This document shows positions 16,831 through 26,322 of a stretch of DNA of 64,000 nucleotides, piece after piece. A program made the translations under genes and the position numbers. Source of the stretch: Methanoplanus sp. FWC-SCC4 (GTDB lineage: Archaea > Halobacteriota > Methanomicrobia > Methanomicrobiales > Methanomicrobiaceae); contig NZ_CP043875.1 in NCBI RefSeq assembly GCF_032878975.1, positions 2,248,531 to 2,312,530 of the forward strand, written 5' to 3'. Every line of letters starts with the position of its first letter. Positions within the stretch are counted from its first letter, which is position 1. The notes below the pieces were generated by a model. It worked only from the letters and a program-made list of their open reading frames with translations. It was not told the origin of the DNA and did no database searches.

Positions 16831-17072
16831 ACTGACAGTGATGGGACACACCTCTGTTTTATCCGTAAATTTTTGAAATAACCGGATGAGACTCTGATGA
16901 AATTCGGATTTGGTATTCCGGAATATAGACCTGAATAATTATATGTGCAAAATACCGGATAAATTGATTGGCATTTTTACATTAAACATCAGTTATTTAA
17001 TGGATTTGAGAGAACAATATTTAGTATCGATTAAAAGAGCCGTTCTTTGACCGACAGTAACACCGATACGAT

Positions 17073-17095
17073 AAGGGACAAAATGTGCCCTTTTT
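17073..17095 (+). terminator. Hairpin with T5 in the leader of the first COG1361 gene
   Basis: AAGGG (17073-17077) and CCCTT (17088-17092) flank an inner ACA/TGT pairing with one bulged G, followed by T at 17091-17095. It lies about 30 bases before the start codon, so it could be an attenuator or the end of an upstream transcript. Weak evidence: position and pairing only. Confidence 0.3.
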
Positions 17096-17123
17096 CATTA
17101 ATTGTCTTACATGGAGAAATAAC

Positions 17124-18404
17124 ATGAGAAAAATAATAACACTGACGGCATTAGTGCTTGTTTTTTTGTCTGCGGCTGTCACGCCCTGCCTTGCGGGTGA
17201 TAAATATTATACTGACGGACCCGTGATCACCGTTTCCGTATCCGGAAGCAATGAACTTTTGGCCGGTGCGGATTCCAGACTGAACCTTCTTGTTCAGAAC
17301 AAGGGCCTCATTGACATGAAACTTGTGCAGAACCGGTACATGACACCTGATTATCTTCCAAACAGTGCAAAATCGGTTGTTGTGACACTGAAGCCCGGTG
17401 ATTCCCCGGCTGTTGTCAAATCAGACCCGCAGGTTATCGGGGATCTTTCATCAGGACTGACAAAAACCGGAACTTTCGATGTTTATATCCCTGAAGGCGC
17501 AAAATCCGGACGTTATTCAATGACTGCTGTTGTTGAGTATGAATATATGGAAAACTCCGAACAGGTCGGGACTGATGCAATATCATATTATTTTAAAACT
17601 GTCAGAAGGGAATACCCTGTAAGCATTGTCATCAGGCCGTCTGTTGTTCTGGAGATATCAGATGTGGTGTCGGATTCCCTTAATGCAGGAGGAGAAGGCT
17701 ACATTGAGATGACAATCAAAAACACCGGAACGGATGATGGCAGAAATACTGCCATATATATCAGTCCTACCGGATACAGCCCGATAACTCCTATTGAGGA
17801 CAGCATATATGCGGGGGATTTCAAAAAAGGGGATGTAATAACCCCGAGGTTTAAGGTTTCAGTGTCAAAGGATGCCGATCCACAACAGGAATACCCACTT
17901 AGGGTCTTTGCAGTTTACAAGGACTACGAGGGTAAGAGCGCAAAGTCAGCACCGGTGACTGTCGGTGTCTCTTTTGGCGGCAGGATAAAGTTTGAAGCGG
18001 TAAGCGGGGCGGCAGTTGCTTATCCGGGCAGGGAAAACCTGATTCATGTAACATACAAAAACACAGGGGATGCAACCGCATATCAGGCTCTTGGAAGAAT
18101 AAGTGTCATTGATCCTTTCTCAAGCGGTGACAGCAATGTTTACCTTGGCGACATGTTGCCCGGAGAGACAAAGGAGGCTGTTTACAAGATCAGTGCTGAT
18201 TCCGGTGCAACCATCAAGGAATATTCACTCGAGTCCGAGATAAGATACAATGACATTGAAGGCAACAATTATGTTTCAGATACTGTCAAGGTCATAATTT
18301 CCGTGCAGCCGGACAGTGCAGGATATCTGTATATTGGAATACCTGTTATTGCCGTAATCCTCGGAGCAGGGTTTTTTGTGTACAGAAGGAAAAACAGCGC
18401 CTGA
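17124..18404 (+). CDS. Secreted COG1361-type (S-layer-like) protein with C-terminal membrane anchor
   Basis: 426 residues from ATG 17124, chosen for its GGAGA site at 17113-17117 and because it begins a clean signal peptide (MRKIITLTALVLVFLSAAV, cleavage near the following CLAG). The body is beta-rich with repeated 'NTG' CARDB-like segments: IEMTIKNTGTDDG, IHVTYKNTGDATAY, and matching 'GDF..GD' loops. One membrane helix at about residues 402-420 and an RRK stop-transfer tail anchor it outside the cell. The family (COG1361) is typical of methanogen envelopes. It lies divergent from the RND exporter and next to a paralogue, so it may be an accessory part of that exporter. Function beyond envelope location is unknown. 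Confidence 0.8.
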   Translation: MRKIITLTALVLVFLSAAVTPCLAGDKYYTDGPVITVSVSGSNELLAGADSRLNLLVQNKGLIDMKLVQNRYMTPDYLPNSAKSVVVTLKPGDSPAVVKSDPQVIGDLSSGLTKTGTFDVYIPEGAKSGRYSMTAVVEYEYMENSEQVGTDAISYYFKTVRREYPVSIVIRPSVVLEISDVVSDSLNAGGEGYIEMTIKNTGTDDGRNTAIYISPTGYSPITPIEDSIYAGDFKKGDVITPRFKVSVSKDADPQQEYPLRVFAVYKDYEGKSAKSAPVTVGVSFGGRIKFEAVSGAAVAYPGRENLIHVTYKNTGDATAYQALGRISVIDPFSSGDSNVYLGDMLPGETKEAVYKISADSGATIKEYSLESEIRYNDIEGNNYVSDTVKVIISVQPDSAGYLYIGIPVIAVILGAGFFVYRRKNSA

Positions 18405-18412
18405 TTCCCGTT

Positions 18413-18452
18413 AAAAAAGATTCCCTGAAAAATTATTTCAGCAATCTTTTTT
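18413..18452 (+). terminator. Strong hairpin between the two COG1361 genes
   Basis: AAAAAAGATT (18413-18422) pairs perfectly with AATCTTTTTT (18443-18452), enclosing CTGAAA (18425-18430) paired with TTTCAG (18436-18441). The 3' arm ends in six T. It starts 9 bases after the first gene's stop and ends 18 bases before the next start. It probably ends or attenuates transcription, giving different levels of the two proteins. Confidence 0.65.
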
Positions 18453-18470
18453 GAAAGTTGAGGAAAAAAA

Positions 18471-19775
18471 ATGAATGAATTATTCAGACGGTATTTTGGT
18501 CTGCTTCTTGTCGTGCTTTTGATCTCAGGCATTTTTACATCGCCTGCAGCAGCTGCCGGCAAGCAGTTTACCGGAAGTGAGCCAAAGCTATATGCAACAC
18601 TTTCAGGGCAAAATGAGTTTGATCCGGGAACTGATGCGGTTTTGGAAATTGTCCTGGAAAACCAGGGGACTGACAACGAGGCACTTGTTGGTTCTTTATA
18701 TGCTCCCTATCAGATAAATCCGACAACAGCGCTTAAAACGACTGTGAATCTTTTAAGCGGTGATGTTCCTGCAACAGTTAAGACAGCTTCCTATATGCTC
18801 GGAGATCTGCCTGCCGGATATAGTGCTCCTGCAAGGTTTTATGTTCACATTGATGAGAACGCTCCTGCCGGGGATTATGAACTAAATCTCAGGACTGAAT
18901 ACAGCTACACTTTTGCAGAGACAATGATAGAGCCGGGCCGCCGGGACTATATCTACAGGGACAAAACGGTTGATTTGAATATCCCTGTCAGGATAAAGGG
19001 GGTTGTAAAGCCTGAGGTGATCTCGGTTGAGACGCGAAATATGTATCCCGGGCATACCGGCGATATTATTCTTAAGATCAGAAATGCAGGATATGGCGTT
19101 GGTTTAAAGTCTTCCGCTGTTCTGAGCGGAGTTTCCGGTCACATAAAGCCTGTCGGCGGAAGTGTCTGTATCGGTGATTTCAATCCCGGGGATGTTTCAA
19201 CTCTCAGCTTCAAGGTTTATGTGGACGATTCAATAGACAGCGGCGTCTACCCTGAAGAGTTCAGAATTGTCTACACTGATGAGTTCGGTGCTGAAAAAGA
19301 GTCAGTTTCTGAGAAGATTGGTGTTTCTGTCGGAAAGGGTGCAAAATTTAGAATAGTTTCGGGCAAAAGTCTGATGAGGCCCGGTGAAACCGTTACAGTT
19401 CAGGTTGAGTTTAAAAACACCGGAGATTCGACGGCTTACGGTGCAAAGGCAAGGATTATCCCGGTGAAGCCTTTTTCGGCAGCTACTGACAGTGCACTCC
19501 TTGGGGATGTAAAGCCGGGGGAAACCGCCTCTGCAATGTTCACACTCAGCCTTGCTTCTGACGCACTGCAAATCCCTTACGGGCTTGATACGGGAATAAA
19601 GTTCCGTGATGAATATGACAATCTGGTCCTTTCTGATCAGATGATGCTTGAAATAGATGGTGTTTCCGGAAACGAGATTGTTTCCCTTGTAACCAACCCT
19701 GTTTCAATTGCGGTGATTTTCGGAATAATTGCCTGTGCAGGCTATTATGTTTTCACCCGGAGAAAAGTTCCCTGA
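18471..19775 (+). CDS. Second COG1361-type secreted protein, paralogue of the previous gene
   Basis: 434 residues with a signal peptide (LLLVVLLISGIFTSPAAAAG), an extracellular beta-rich body and a C-terminal membrane helix (SIAVIFGIIACAGYYVF) followed by TRRK. It shares the plan of its neighbour: an N-terminal 'SGQNEFDPGTDAVLEIVLENQG' type domain, then CARDB-like repeats IILKIRNAGYG and VQVEFKNTGDSTAYG, each followed by a GDFNPGD or GDVKPGE loop. The two are clearly duplicated genes that have diverged. Together with the divergent RND exporter they suggest an envelope export complex, which is inference. The start is the ATG after the AGGAAAAAAA stretch at 18461. Confidence 0.8.
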   Translation: MNELFRRYFGLLLVVLLISGIFTSPAAAAGKQFTGSEPKLYATLSGQNEFDPGTDAVLEIVLENQGTDNEALVGSLYAPYQINPTTALKTTVNLLSGDVPATVKTASYMLGDLPAGYSAPARFYVHIDENAPAGDYELNLRTEYSYTFAETMIEPGRRDYIYRDKTVDLNIPVRIKGVVKPEVISVETRNMYPGHTGDIILKIRNAGYGVGLKSSAVLSGVSGHIKPVGGSVCIGDFNPGDVSTLSFKVYVDDSIDSGVYPEEFRIVYTDEFGAEKESVSEKIGVSVGKGAKFRIVSGKSLMRPGETVTVQVEFKNTGDSTAYGAKARIIPVKPFSAATDSALLGDVKPGETASAMFTLSLASDALQIPYGLDTGIKFRDEYDNLVLSDQMMLEIDGVSGNEIVSLVTNPVSIAVIFGIIACAGYYVFTRRKVP

Positions 19776-19831
19776 AATAAATAATTTTTAATTGGTTTCT
19801 TTTTTTAGGTTTGAGAGACAATTATTTCTCA

Positions 19832-20374
19832 ATGGACATTATTGAAGAGGGTTTTTTAGAGATTGTGCGGCAGATTGATGAGCTAAAATCAAAGGAAGAG
19901 TCCGCATCCTCCAGAATTTTAGAGGGAAAGGATGTTCTGCTTGAAAGAATGGGAAAGCTTTCCGTTCCTGTTGCAAAATCAGCCGGAATAAATTTACTTG
20001 TCCGTGCGAAAATTGACTCCATGGGGGGTCTTTACGACAAGGTTTACACGGAAGAGAAGATGCTTGTTCTTGGCAAAACCGAGCCTTTGCCTTACAGGCC
20101 GGATGATGCATCAAAACCTGTCACAAACCAGTTCTGTGTTCTCTCGGAAGACGGAATGTTTTACGAGTTCATGTACTCGGCAGATGAGCACATAACTGAC
20201 TCATATAAGCAGGAATTAACCGCAGACGAGGCTGTATCCATTTACGGTCTTGACATTATGTATATGCTTTACAAGGCTCTCGAGCAGTATCTGACTGAAG
20301 AAAAAGAGCTTGTAATGGCGCTTGAAAGAACCATTGCCTTTGTCTTTGAAGATATAGGTATGAAAGAGCAATAA
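19832..20374 (+). CDS. Conserved-looking hypothetical cytoplasmic protein
   Basis: About 180 residues; I do not recognise the family. It has no signal peptide or membrane segment. The N-terminus is likely helical and charged (EEGFLEIVRQIDELKSKEE), the middle has a mixed region with YDKVYTEEKMLVLGKTEPLPYRPDD and one cysteine (NQFCVLSEDGMFYEF), and the C-terminus is helical and acidic. It follows the COG1361 genes on the same strand after a T-rich gap, so it may be co-transcribed. The start is uncertain: ATG 19832 is given, while TTG 19811 in the same frame would add seven residues. Confidence 0.6.
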   Translation: MDIIEEGFLEIVRQIDELKSKEESASSRILEGKDVLLERMGKLSVPVAKSAGINLLVRAKIDSMGGLYDKVYTEEKMLVLGKTEPLPYRPDDASKPVTNQFCVLSEDGMFYEFMYSADEHITDSYKQELTADEAVSIYGLDIMYMLYKALEQYLTEEKELVMALERTIAFVFEDIGMKEQ

Positions 20375-20398
20375 ATCCCTACCCGGGGACTTTTTTTT
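20375..20398. terminator. Short stem with T8 at a convergent gene end
   Basis: TCCC (20376-20379) pairs with GGGA (20386-20389), followed by C and eight T at 20391-20398. It directly follows the TAA of the hypothetical gene and faces the end of the cheW gene on the other strand. Confidence 0.45.
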
Positions 20399-20456
20399 AA
20401 AAACAAAGACAGAAAAAAAATGTTATTCGTGATTTGGTTTGCCCTGTAGGAATTTT

Positions 20457-20978
20457 TCAGCAGTTTGCATCTGAAGCCGCTTTTGCGTTTTCATAAATTT
20501 CTTTATTATCCGGTATGATGCAGTTTCGTATTATTTTTTCAAGGTCTATCCAGATTATGATTTTATTTGTTCCTTTTGGGCCGGCTTGTGAGATACTTTC
20601 CTGTTTTATAATTCCTTTAACAAAGGCCTCTCCTGATATGGCATTGTCCATCTTTTCGATGTCATCTTCGGATACCCGGATTACGCTGTGAACATCGTCA
20701 ACTATTATTCCTGTTTTTGAGCCGCCTGCGGCCTCGGGCATCAGGACAATAATCTTCTGATTTATTATCTCATCTTTCTCTGAAAGGCCCATTATTTTTC
20801 TGAGATTGAGGATGTTTGTGATCTCTCCACGGAGATTAATTATGCCTTCTATAAACGGGGGTGTGCAGGGAATGGGTGTGATTGGGAGGATTTCTATAAT
20901 CTCCCTTGTCAGCTGTATATCAAGTGCATACAGGGTGCCGCTGATCTCAAATTCAACGACGTCAGTTATTTCTGTCAT
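20457..20978 (-). CDS. cheW: Chemotaxis coupling protein CheW
   Basis: 173 residues. CheW links chemoreceptors to the kinase CheA. The sequence follows the family: VVEFEISGTLYALDIQLTREI at the start, ITPIPCTPPFIEGIINLRGEI (the P.G.iNLRG core) at residues 33-53, IVLMPEAAGGSKTGIIVDDV in the middle, and an extended acidic-to-polar tail. It begins 12 bases after the stop of the receptor gene on the same strand, so the two are an operon. No cheA, cheY or archaellum genes are in the window; they must lie elsewhere if this pathway is complete. Confidence 0.92.
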   Translation of the reverse strand: MTEITDVVEFEISGTLYALDIQLTREIIEILPITPIPCTPPFIEGIINLRGEITNILNLRKIMGLSEKDEIINQKIIVLMPEAAGGSKTGIIVDDVHSVIRVSEDDIEKMDNAISGEAFVKGIIKQESISQAGPKGTNKIIIWIDLEKIIRNCIIPDNKEIYENAKAASDANC

Positions 20979-20990
20979 GGGCTTTTCACT

Positions 20991-22943
20991 TCACTCGATT
21001 TTAAAAACTTTCATATCTTCTTCGAGCTGTAATGCCATTTCATTGACTTCATGCATTGCACTTGCAATCTCTTCCGAGGATGCGCTTGATTCTTCGGCAA
21101 GTGCGGCAAGCTCTTCGATTCTGCCCTGTGTGTCATGGGTGAGGTCTGCACCTTCTTTTGCATCCTGAGCAACATTTGTTGCAATCTGGGCCTGGTCCTC
21201 AATTGCCTTTGTTATCTCCTCAACTGCGTTTGTGGCGGCGGTTGCCTCCTTTACAATCTGGTTGAGTGCATCTATTGTCCTGTTTACGCCGGCCACGCCT
21301 TCATTGAGCTCGGAGTTTGCAGTTTTTATGCCGTTTGTTGTCTTTTCACTGCTCATCCTCACTTTCTCAATCACTTTTTCAATGTGATCAGTTGCACTTC
21401 TTGCCTCTGCGGCAAGATTTTTGACCTCTCCTGCAACGACTGCAAATCCCCTTCCGTGTTCTCCTGCACGGGCGGCTTCAATTGCAGCGTTTAATGCCAG
21501 GAGATTAATCTGGTTTGCGATGTCTGTGATCATCTTTACAATATTAGTGATCTCATGCATCTCCTGGTTTAATTGTTCGATCTCGGACACACTGTTGTGG
21601 GTGATCTCGACAACTGACTCCATCTGGCTGTGAGTCTGTTCTCCTATTTTCTGTGCCTCAATACCTGTTTTTGTAGCTTCCCTGACTGCTCCTAAAACCT
21701 CTTCGGAACTGCCTGCAATTTCCTCATTACCTGCCGACATATCAGCCATCTGTCTTGAAACATCCTCTATTTTGTCCATCAGTTTTTTGCTGATTTCTGC
21801 GGTCTTCTGGCTTGTAAGTGCAACCTGTTCAACAGCCTTTGTGACCTCGTCTGATCCCTTGCTTGCATCCTCCATTGCCATGTCGATTTTTGAAACGGCT
21901 TTTTTTACGTTTAAAACCGAGTTTTTAAGCTGATCCCCAAGGTTGTCAAGTGCATCCCTGAAGATGACGAGTTTTCCGCTGACTTTTACTTTAGTGTCAA
22001 ATCTGGCATTATAGTTGCAGTCTGCAAACTCTGATGTAACCCTTATAGCCTCTTTCATAGGTGTTACAAGGACGTCCATTGTCTCATTCACTCCCTGTAT
22101 CACCTCTTTATATGCTCCGGAGTGGGCCGAGTCATCGGCACGGTAGTTGATCTCTCCCGAGGTTGCATTCTCAACAAGTGTGCCTATCTCGTTTATGACT
22201 TCAATCAGATTTTTGCGGATACCGTTGATTGTTTCTGTCATAATAATCTGTTTTCCGGCGAGTTCTCTCATCTCTTGTGAAAAGTCACCTTTGGAATACA
22301 GGTCAAGTATTTCAAAAGCCTCAAAAACCGGATTGCTTATTTCATCAATAGTATCGTTAATACCCTGTGCAATTTTTGAATAAACCCCACTCAGCTTTTC
22401 AGGATGGCATCTTGCCTCTATGTCCCCTTCTTTGTGTCTTTTTGCCAGGCCTGAAAGGTCACTTTCAAGAATGTTTATCTCCTCAATTAGCAAATTGAGG
22501 TCATTTTTGATAGTATTGAAATAGCCCTTCCTTTCGTGTGTGATTTTTTGAGGGATTTCTCCTCTGCCTATCTTTTCTATGAATGTGGCAGTTGAGGTTA
22601 AGGGTTCTGCGACATCTTCAAAGGTATCGTTGAAGCTTTTTAGAATGTCTGTCCAAATGCCCTTTAACTCGGACATGTCTGCACGAATGTCAAAATTGCC
22701 TTCATCTGCAGCTTTTTTCATCTGTTTTGCTGAATCGTGCACAAGAGCAATAGTGTCCGAGCAGTTTTCGATATTTTTGACAATCTCCCAATTGTTATTG
22801 TGAAATTCCTGCGAGAGTGACCTGGGGTTTTCTCCCGCTGCAATTGCCTTTATAAAATCATTTGCAAGTTTCAGCTGAATTCTCAGCTCTTCGTTGTTAT
22901 CCTGCGTATTATCGTTAAATTTATTGTCACTTTTTGATTTCAC
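20991..22943 (-). CDS. Soluble methyl-accepting chemotaxis protein with HAMP-like repeats
   Basis: 650 residues with no membrane helix and no signal peptide. Residues 30-340 are helical and hold several repeats of a HAMP-like unit, seen as the recurring 'G.(Y)...i...N..(i/l)' and 'GD.....R' pattern ([57 protein letters not shown]). The C-terminal signalling hairpin has the near-invariant tip [20 protein letters not shown] at about residues 475-500, where CheA and CheW bind. With no recognisable sensor domain it may sense an internal state through its N-terminus or a partner. It is followed at once by cheW. Such poly-HAMP soluble receptors are known in archaea and resemble Htr-type cytosolic transducers. 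Confidence 0.88.
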   Translation of the reverse strand: MKSKSDNKFNDNTQDNNEELRIQLKLANDFIKAIAAGENPRSLSQEFHNNNWEIVKNIENCSDTIALVHDSAKQMKKAADEGNFDIRADMSELKGIWTDILKSFNDTFEDVAEPLTSTATFIEKIGRGEIPQKITHERKGYFNTIKNDLNLLIEEINILESDLSGLAKRHKEGDIEARCHPEKLSGVYSKIAQGINDTIDEISNPVFEAFEILDLYSKGDFSQEMRELAGKQIIMTETINGIRKNLIEVINEIGTLVENATSGEINYRADDSAHSGAYKEVIQGVNETMDVLVTPMKEAIRVTSEFADCNYNARFDTKVKVSGKLVIFRDALDNLGDQLKNSVLNVKKAVSKIDMAMEDASKGSDEVTKAVEQVALTSQKTAEISKKLMDKIEDVSRQMADMSAGNEEIAGSSEEVLGAVREATKTGIEAQKIGEQTHSQMESVVEITHNSVSEIEQLNQEMHEITNIVKMITDIANQINLLALNAAIEAARAGEHGRGFAVVAGEVKNLAAEARSATDHIEKVIEKVRMSSEKTTNGIKTANSELNEGVAGVNRTIDALNQIVKEATAATNAVEEITKAIEDQAQIATNVAQDAKEGADLTHDTQGRIEELAALAEESSASSEEIASAMHEVNEMALQLEEDMKVFKIE

Positions 22944-23135
22944 TTGGAATCACTTCCTGATTGTCACTGTAATGTCGAATATTTTTCCAACCTTTTTCAA
23001 GAAATGTTTCTGAAAACGGCTGGTAAGGGATCGTTGTGGTATAATAGGATATGAACATTTCATGGAGGGAGTCAAAATCCGTATTATAAGATGCATATAT
23101 GCGACGTATAATGTATTTTTAAAATCAACTTCATA

Positions 23136-25391
23136 ATGCAAATGGTTGTAAATTACGAGGATATTTTTAGGATAAGGGATATTCTGCTCGAAAATCAGGG
23201 CGGTCTCTGTATCAGGGAGGTCTCTGAACTTTTGGAGATGAACAGGGATTCTGTCGCAAAAAACCTGAAAATTTTACAGCTTAAAGGGGATGTGGACGTA
23301 AAAAAAGCCGGGACTTCCAGCATTTATTCGAAAACCTCAAGAGTGCCTGAATCCGTTGTGTCAGTATTTTTTAAGGATCCTTATATTATGATCAACAGAT
23401 GGATGAGAATCTGTCGTGCAAATGAGGAATGGAATAAATTTTTTGGAAATCAGGGCGGGTATCCTGAGGGAAAAAAGATATCTGAAGTTTCTTTTTTGGA
23501 TGATGTTGCTCTAAACACGTCATGCAGGGATGCACTTGGCGGTAAAATGAGCTCTAAATACATTCATAAAATGATTAACGGCAGGGAATATTATCTTCTG
23601 ATCAGTTTTTTTCCGCTGGTTTTTGACGACGGGATGCCCGGTGTCTGCATTCTTTTAAGTGATGAGTCCAGTAGAAAGGAAAAAGCGGTTGAGAGCAGTT
23701 TTGCTGAGAAGAGGATGGATGACATTCTCGAAAATATTCCCGATTATGTCTGTCGTTTTATGCCCGACGGGACGGTTACATATGCAAACGAAGCATACTG
23801 CCGCATGATAGGTAAGGAAAAGAATGAAATTCTGGGTCATAAATACCTGCCCGTTTCATCAGATGGCGATCTCCTTTACATGGTAGATTCATTCGGGGAT
23901 CAAAATCTGATAAAGCCTTTTGAATTCAGATCAATTTCTCCTGAGGGTCGGTCGGCATGGCATTTGTGGAAGATATCGGGTTTGTTTGATGAAAAAGAAA
24001 ATCTGGTCGCCTATCAGGGTCTTGGTTGTGATATTACATGGTACAAAATAAGGGAAGATGAGTTTTTACAGTACTATGAGAATCTGAAATCCCTTGCCAG
24101 CAGGCGTACTGATGATCTGGATCAGCTGAACAAAAAGTATGCCGGAGCGGTTTTGGAGGGGCTGGGTGTCAAAGAAAGGCTGACACTTGCTGTTGAGGCC
24201 TCGGGTCTTGGTTTCTGGGACTGGAATATTAATGAGGATACCATTACTCTTAGTAAAAGGGCTGCTGAAATCCTTGGTTTTCATGGGGAAAATGTTGAGG
24301 TAAATTCAGATCTTGTTTTTGACATGATTAACGAAGGCGACAGGGCAAGGATGAGTTCTGTCCTGAATGACTGCCTTGAGGGAAGGACTGATTTCTGGAG
24401 CGGTTCTTTTAAAGTCATGAAAAGGAACGCTGATATCCTATGGATATACGGGTTTGGAAAAATCAGTTCCGTGGATGAAAATAAAAAGGCGATTAATATT
24501 TCCGGATTTTTTGGTGATATAACCGAGGAAAAAATGAATTCCGATGAGATAAAACTCCAGAGGGATTTAATTCATGAACTGTCGGGAGCAGATGATCCTG
24601 AATATGTGATCTCTTCTTTTCTTTACAGGATACTTGATTTCACACATGCTGATGGCGGGATGTTTTATCTTGCCGATGAGAAAACAAATGATTTATTCTT
24701 AAAAGCCCAGAGAGGTTTTTCATCTGAATATGTCTCTAAATACAGGCATCTTAAAAGTGATACGGGGCGTTGGGAAATGGTTTTTAAAAAAGGTTTTTCT
24801 TCAGAGGTATTTACTTTCGGGGGGCTTTTACTCTCGTCAGATGAGATGAAGGAGGGAATAAAATCCGTTGCTGTTATACCTGTCTCTTTCTGCAACGAAC
24901 CGTTTGGATTCATGGTTTTATTCTCGAAGGTTTTTGATGAATTCCCTGGTGCAGTCTGCAGATCTGCGGAAAACCTGGCCTCCTGTGCTGCAAATTCAAT
25001 AAAAAGAGTATTGGCGGAAAAGACACTCGTGGATGCGAATAAGAAGATGGCCGCTGTTCTTGATTTATTTCCCGGAGCTATATTTATAATCTCGGATGGG
25101 ATGGAAATTATTGATGTGAATGATTCCGCTTTGGAGAAACTTCGGTGTGAATATGGAATGGTAACAGGAAAAAAATGTTATCAGCTATTTTGGAAGCGTA
25201 ATGAACGCTGTCCGGAATGCTGTCTTGATTCTGTTTTTGATAAAGGGGAGGATGTTTCAGTCAAAAAAGCGTTTTGCATGAACGGGCAGCACTTTGATAT
25301 TGAAATGACTGCAAAACCGATTTTATCTGAAACCGGTGAGGTTCAGGCTGTATGTTATATCCCGGATTTAAAGAATCTCCCTGATTATTAA
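23136..25391 (+). CDS. HTH-PAS-PAS-GAF-PAS sensor protein without a kinase domain
   Basis: 751 residues. Residues 1-65 look like a winged helix (ILLENQGGLCIREVSELLEMN then DSVAKNLKILQLKGDV). PAS-like domains follow near 70-170, 190-300 (ENIPDYVCRFMPDGTVTYANEAY) and 345-465 (LTLAVEASGLGFWDWNI). A GAF domain spans about 485-620. A last PAS at 630-751 has a cysteine cluster CYQLFW...RCPECC, which could hold a metal or redox group. There is no histidine kinase or output domain, so it is probably a one-component DNA-binding sensor, a type common in Methanomicrobiales. It is divergent from the chemoreceptor operon, from ATG 23136; ATG 23142 is possible. Confidence 0.75.
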   Translation: MQMVVNYEDIFRIRDILLENQGGLCIREVSELLEMNRDSVAKNLKILQLKGDVDVKKAGTSSIYSKTSRVPESVVSVFFKDPYIMINRWMRICRANEEWNKFFGNQGGYPEGKKISEVSFLDDVALNTSCRDALGGKMSSKYIHKMINGREYYLLISFFPLVFDDGMPGVCILLSDESSRKEKAVESSFAEKRMDDILENIPDYVCRFMPDGTVTYANEAYCRMIGKEKNEILGHKYLPVSSDGDLLYMVDSFGDQNLIKPFEFRSISPEGRSAWHLWKISGLFDEKENLVAYQGLGCDITWYKIREDEFLQYYENLKSLASRRTDDLDQLNKKYAGAVLEGLGVKERLTLAVEASGLGFWDWNINEDTITLSKRAAEILGFHGENVEVNSDLVFDMINEGDRARMSSVLNDCLEGRTDFWSGSFKVMKRNADILWIYGFGKISSVDENKKAINISGFFGDITEEKMNSDEIKLQRDLIHELSGADDPEYVISSFLYRILDFTHADGGMFYLADEKTNDLFLKAQRGFSSEYVSKYRHLKSDTGRWEMVFKKGFSSEVFTFGGLLLSSDEMKEGIKSVAVIPVSFCNEPFGFMVLFSKVFDEFPGAVCRSAENLASCAANSIKRVLAEKTLVDANKKMAAVLDLFPGAIFIISDGMEIIDVNDSALEKLRCEYGMVTGKKCYQLFWKRNERCPECCLDSVFDKGEDVSVKKAFCMNGQHFDIEMTAKPILSETGEVQAVCYIPDLKNLPDY

Positions 25392-25467
25392 AGAATTTTA
25401 AAATAAAAACAACCGGTAAATATTTTTGAAGGGTTTTGGAGTAAATTTTTAAAATTATTTGTTATTT

Positions 25468-25926
25468 CTATTTGAACATTGGTATCATGGGTTTGAAGGG
25501 GTCATATTCGGTATCTTCCGCAAATGTCAGATTTTCCTTTACAGTGAATTTCTCCCCTGATTTGTCATAATATTCTATGTTAATCTTATTTTTGCCGACC
25601 AGCTCTTTTGTCTCAATTTTTATTTCGGAATCCGCATCTATCGATTTAAATGAATACTCCAGATTCGAGGGCACTATTGTGATTTCGACGGAGAGTGCAT
25701 CCGTTTCTCCTGTGTTTGTAATTATGACTGACCGTCCGTCGTCGCCGAGTATCGGAAAGAGGCGTGGTTTATTCAGGACGGTTTTGCCGTGTTCATTCAT
25801 TACAAATACCATTGCAAGTGTTCCTGAAATTATCAGTCCTATTGCTGTCAGGTAATACGAAACTAAGAAAAGTCCGAGGGAAATGATCACCGTTGCGGCA
25901 AGTAATATCTTATAATTATTTTTCAT
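25468..25926 (-). CDS. Small membrane protein with exported beta domain, function unknown
   Basis: 152 residues. Two adjacent membrane helices occupy residues 6-44 (ILLAATVIISLGLFLVSYY and IGLIISGTLAMVFVM). The rest is soluble and likely beta-rich, with RSVIITNTGETDALSVEI resembling an immunoglobulin-like or CARDB-like strand pair ('NTG' motif). I do not recognise a named family. It is convergent with the PAS sensor gene and is followed on the chromosome by tRNA-Ile on the same strand upstream of it. Confidence 0.6.
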   Translation of the reverse strand: MKNNYKILLAATVIISLGLFLVSYYLTAIGLIISGTLAMVFVMNEHGKTVLNKPRLFPILGDDGRSVIITNTGETDALSVEITIVPSNLEYSFKSIDADSEIKIETKELVGKNKINIEYYDKSGEKFTVKENLTFAEDTEYDPFKPMIPMFK

Positions 25927-26002
25927 TATCTTATTGGATAATTGACACTACAAAATAAATCTGTTGAAACTGAACGAATGAAACATTAAAAGAAAAGTCG
26001 AG

Positions 26003-26075
26003 TGGGCCCGGTGCGACTCGAACGCACGACCTCCCGGTTATCAGCCGGGTGCACCACCGACTATGCTACGGGCCC
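26003..26075 (-). tRNA. tRNA-Ile (anticodon GAU)
   Basis: The minus strand folds into a full cloverleaf of 73 bases. The acceptor stem pairs GGGCCCG at the 5' end (26069-26075) with CGGGCCC (26004-26010), and the discriminator base A is at 26003. The anticodon stem CCCGG/CCGGG encloses the loop CTGATAA, giving anticodon GAU for isoleucine. The T arm has GTGCG-TTCGAGT-CGCAC. No CCA is encoded and no intron is seen. A TATA-like sequence near 26086-26095 fits a promoter about 20-26 bases upstream. Confidence 0.95.
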
Positions 26076-26322
26076 TTGGTGTTGCCTAAATAAGTTGACT
26101 TTGGTTGTTATTATAGCTTCCGAATTTGTCCTGATGTTTCGGGGGGAAATTTTCGATATCACTTTCACACCGCATGGAATCGGTTAATATGTGGTAATGA
26201 TATAAATGTCTTTTAACAGGGGTTTTGGGACGTCTTTGGGCATTATTTTCATGAAAATGAAACTTCCTGTAGAATCAGCACCCTGATCATAATGCGATCA
26301 TCATGTTGAGAGGCGCAAATCA

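Noticed and set aside
16831..16851. GTG start for the RND exporter
   Set aside because: The GTG lies right on an AGAGG, too close for translation, and adds seven residues that do not look like part of the first helix; ATG 16830 is preferred but not certain.
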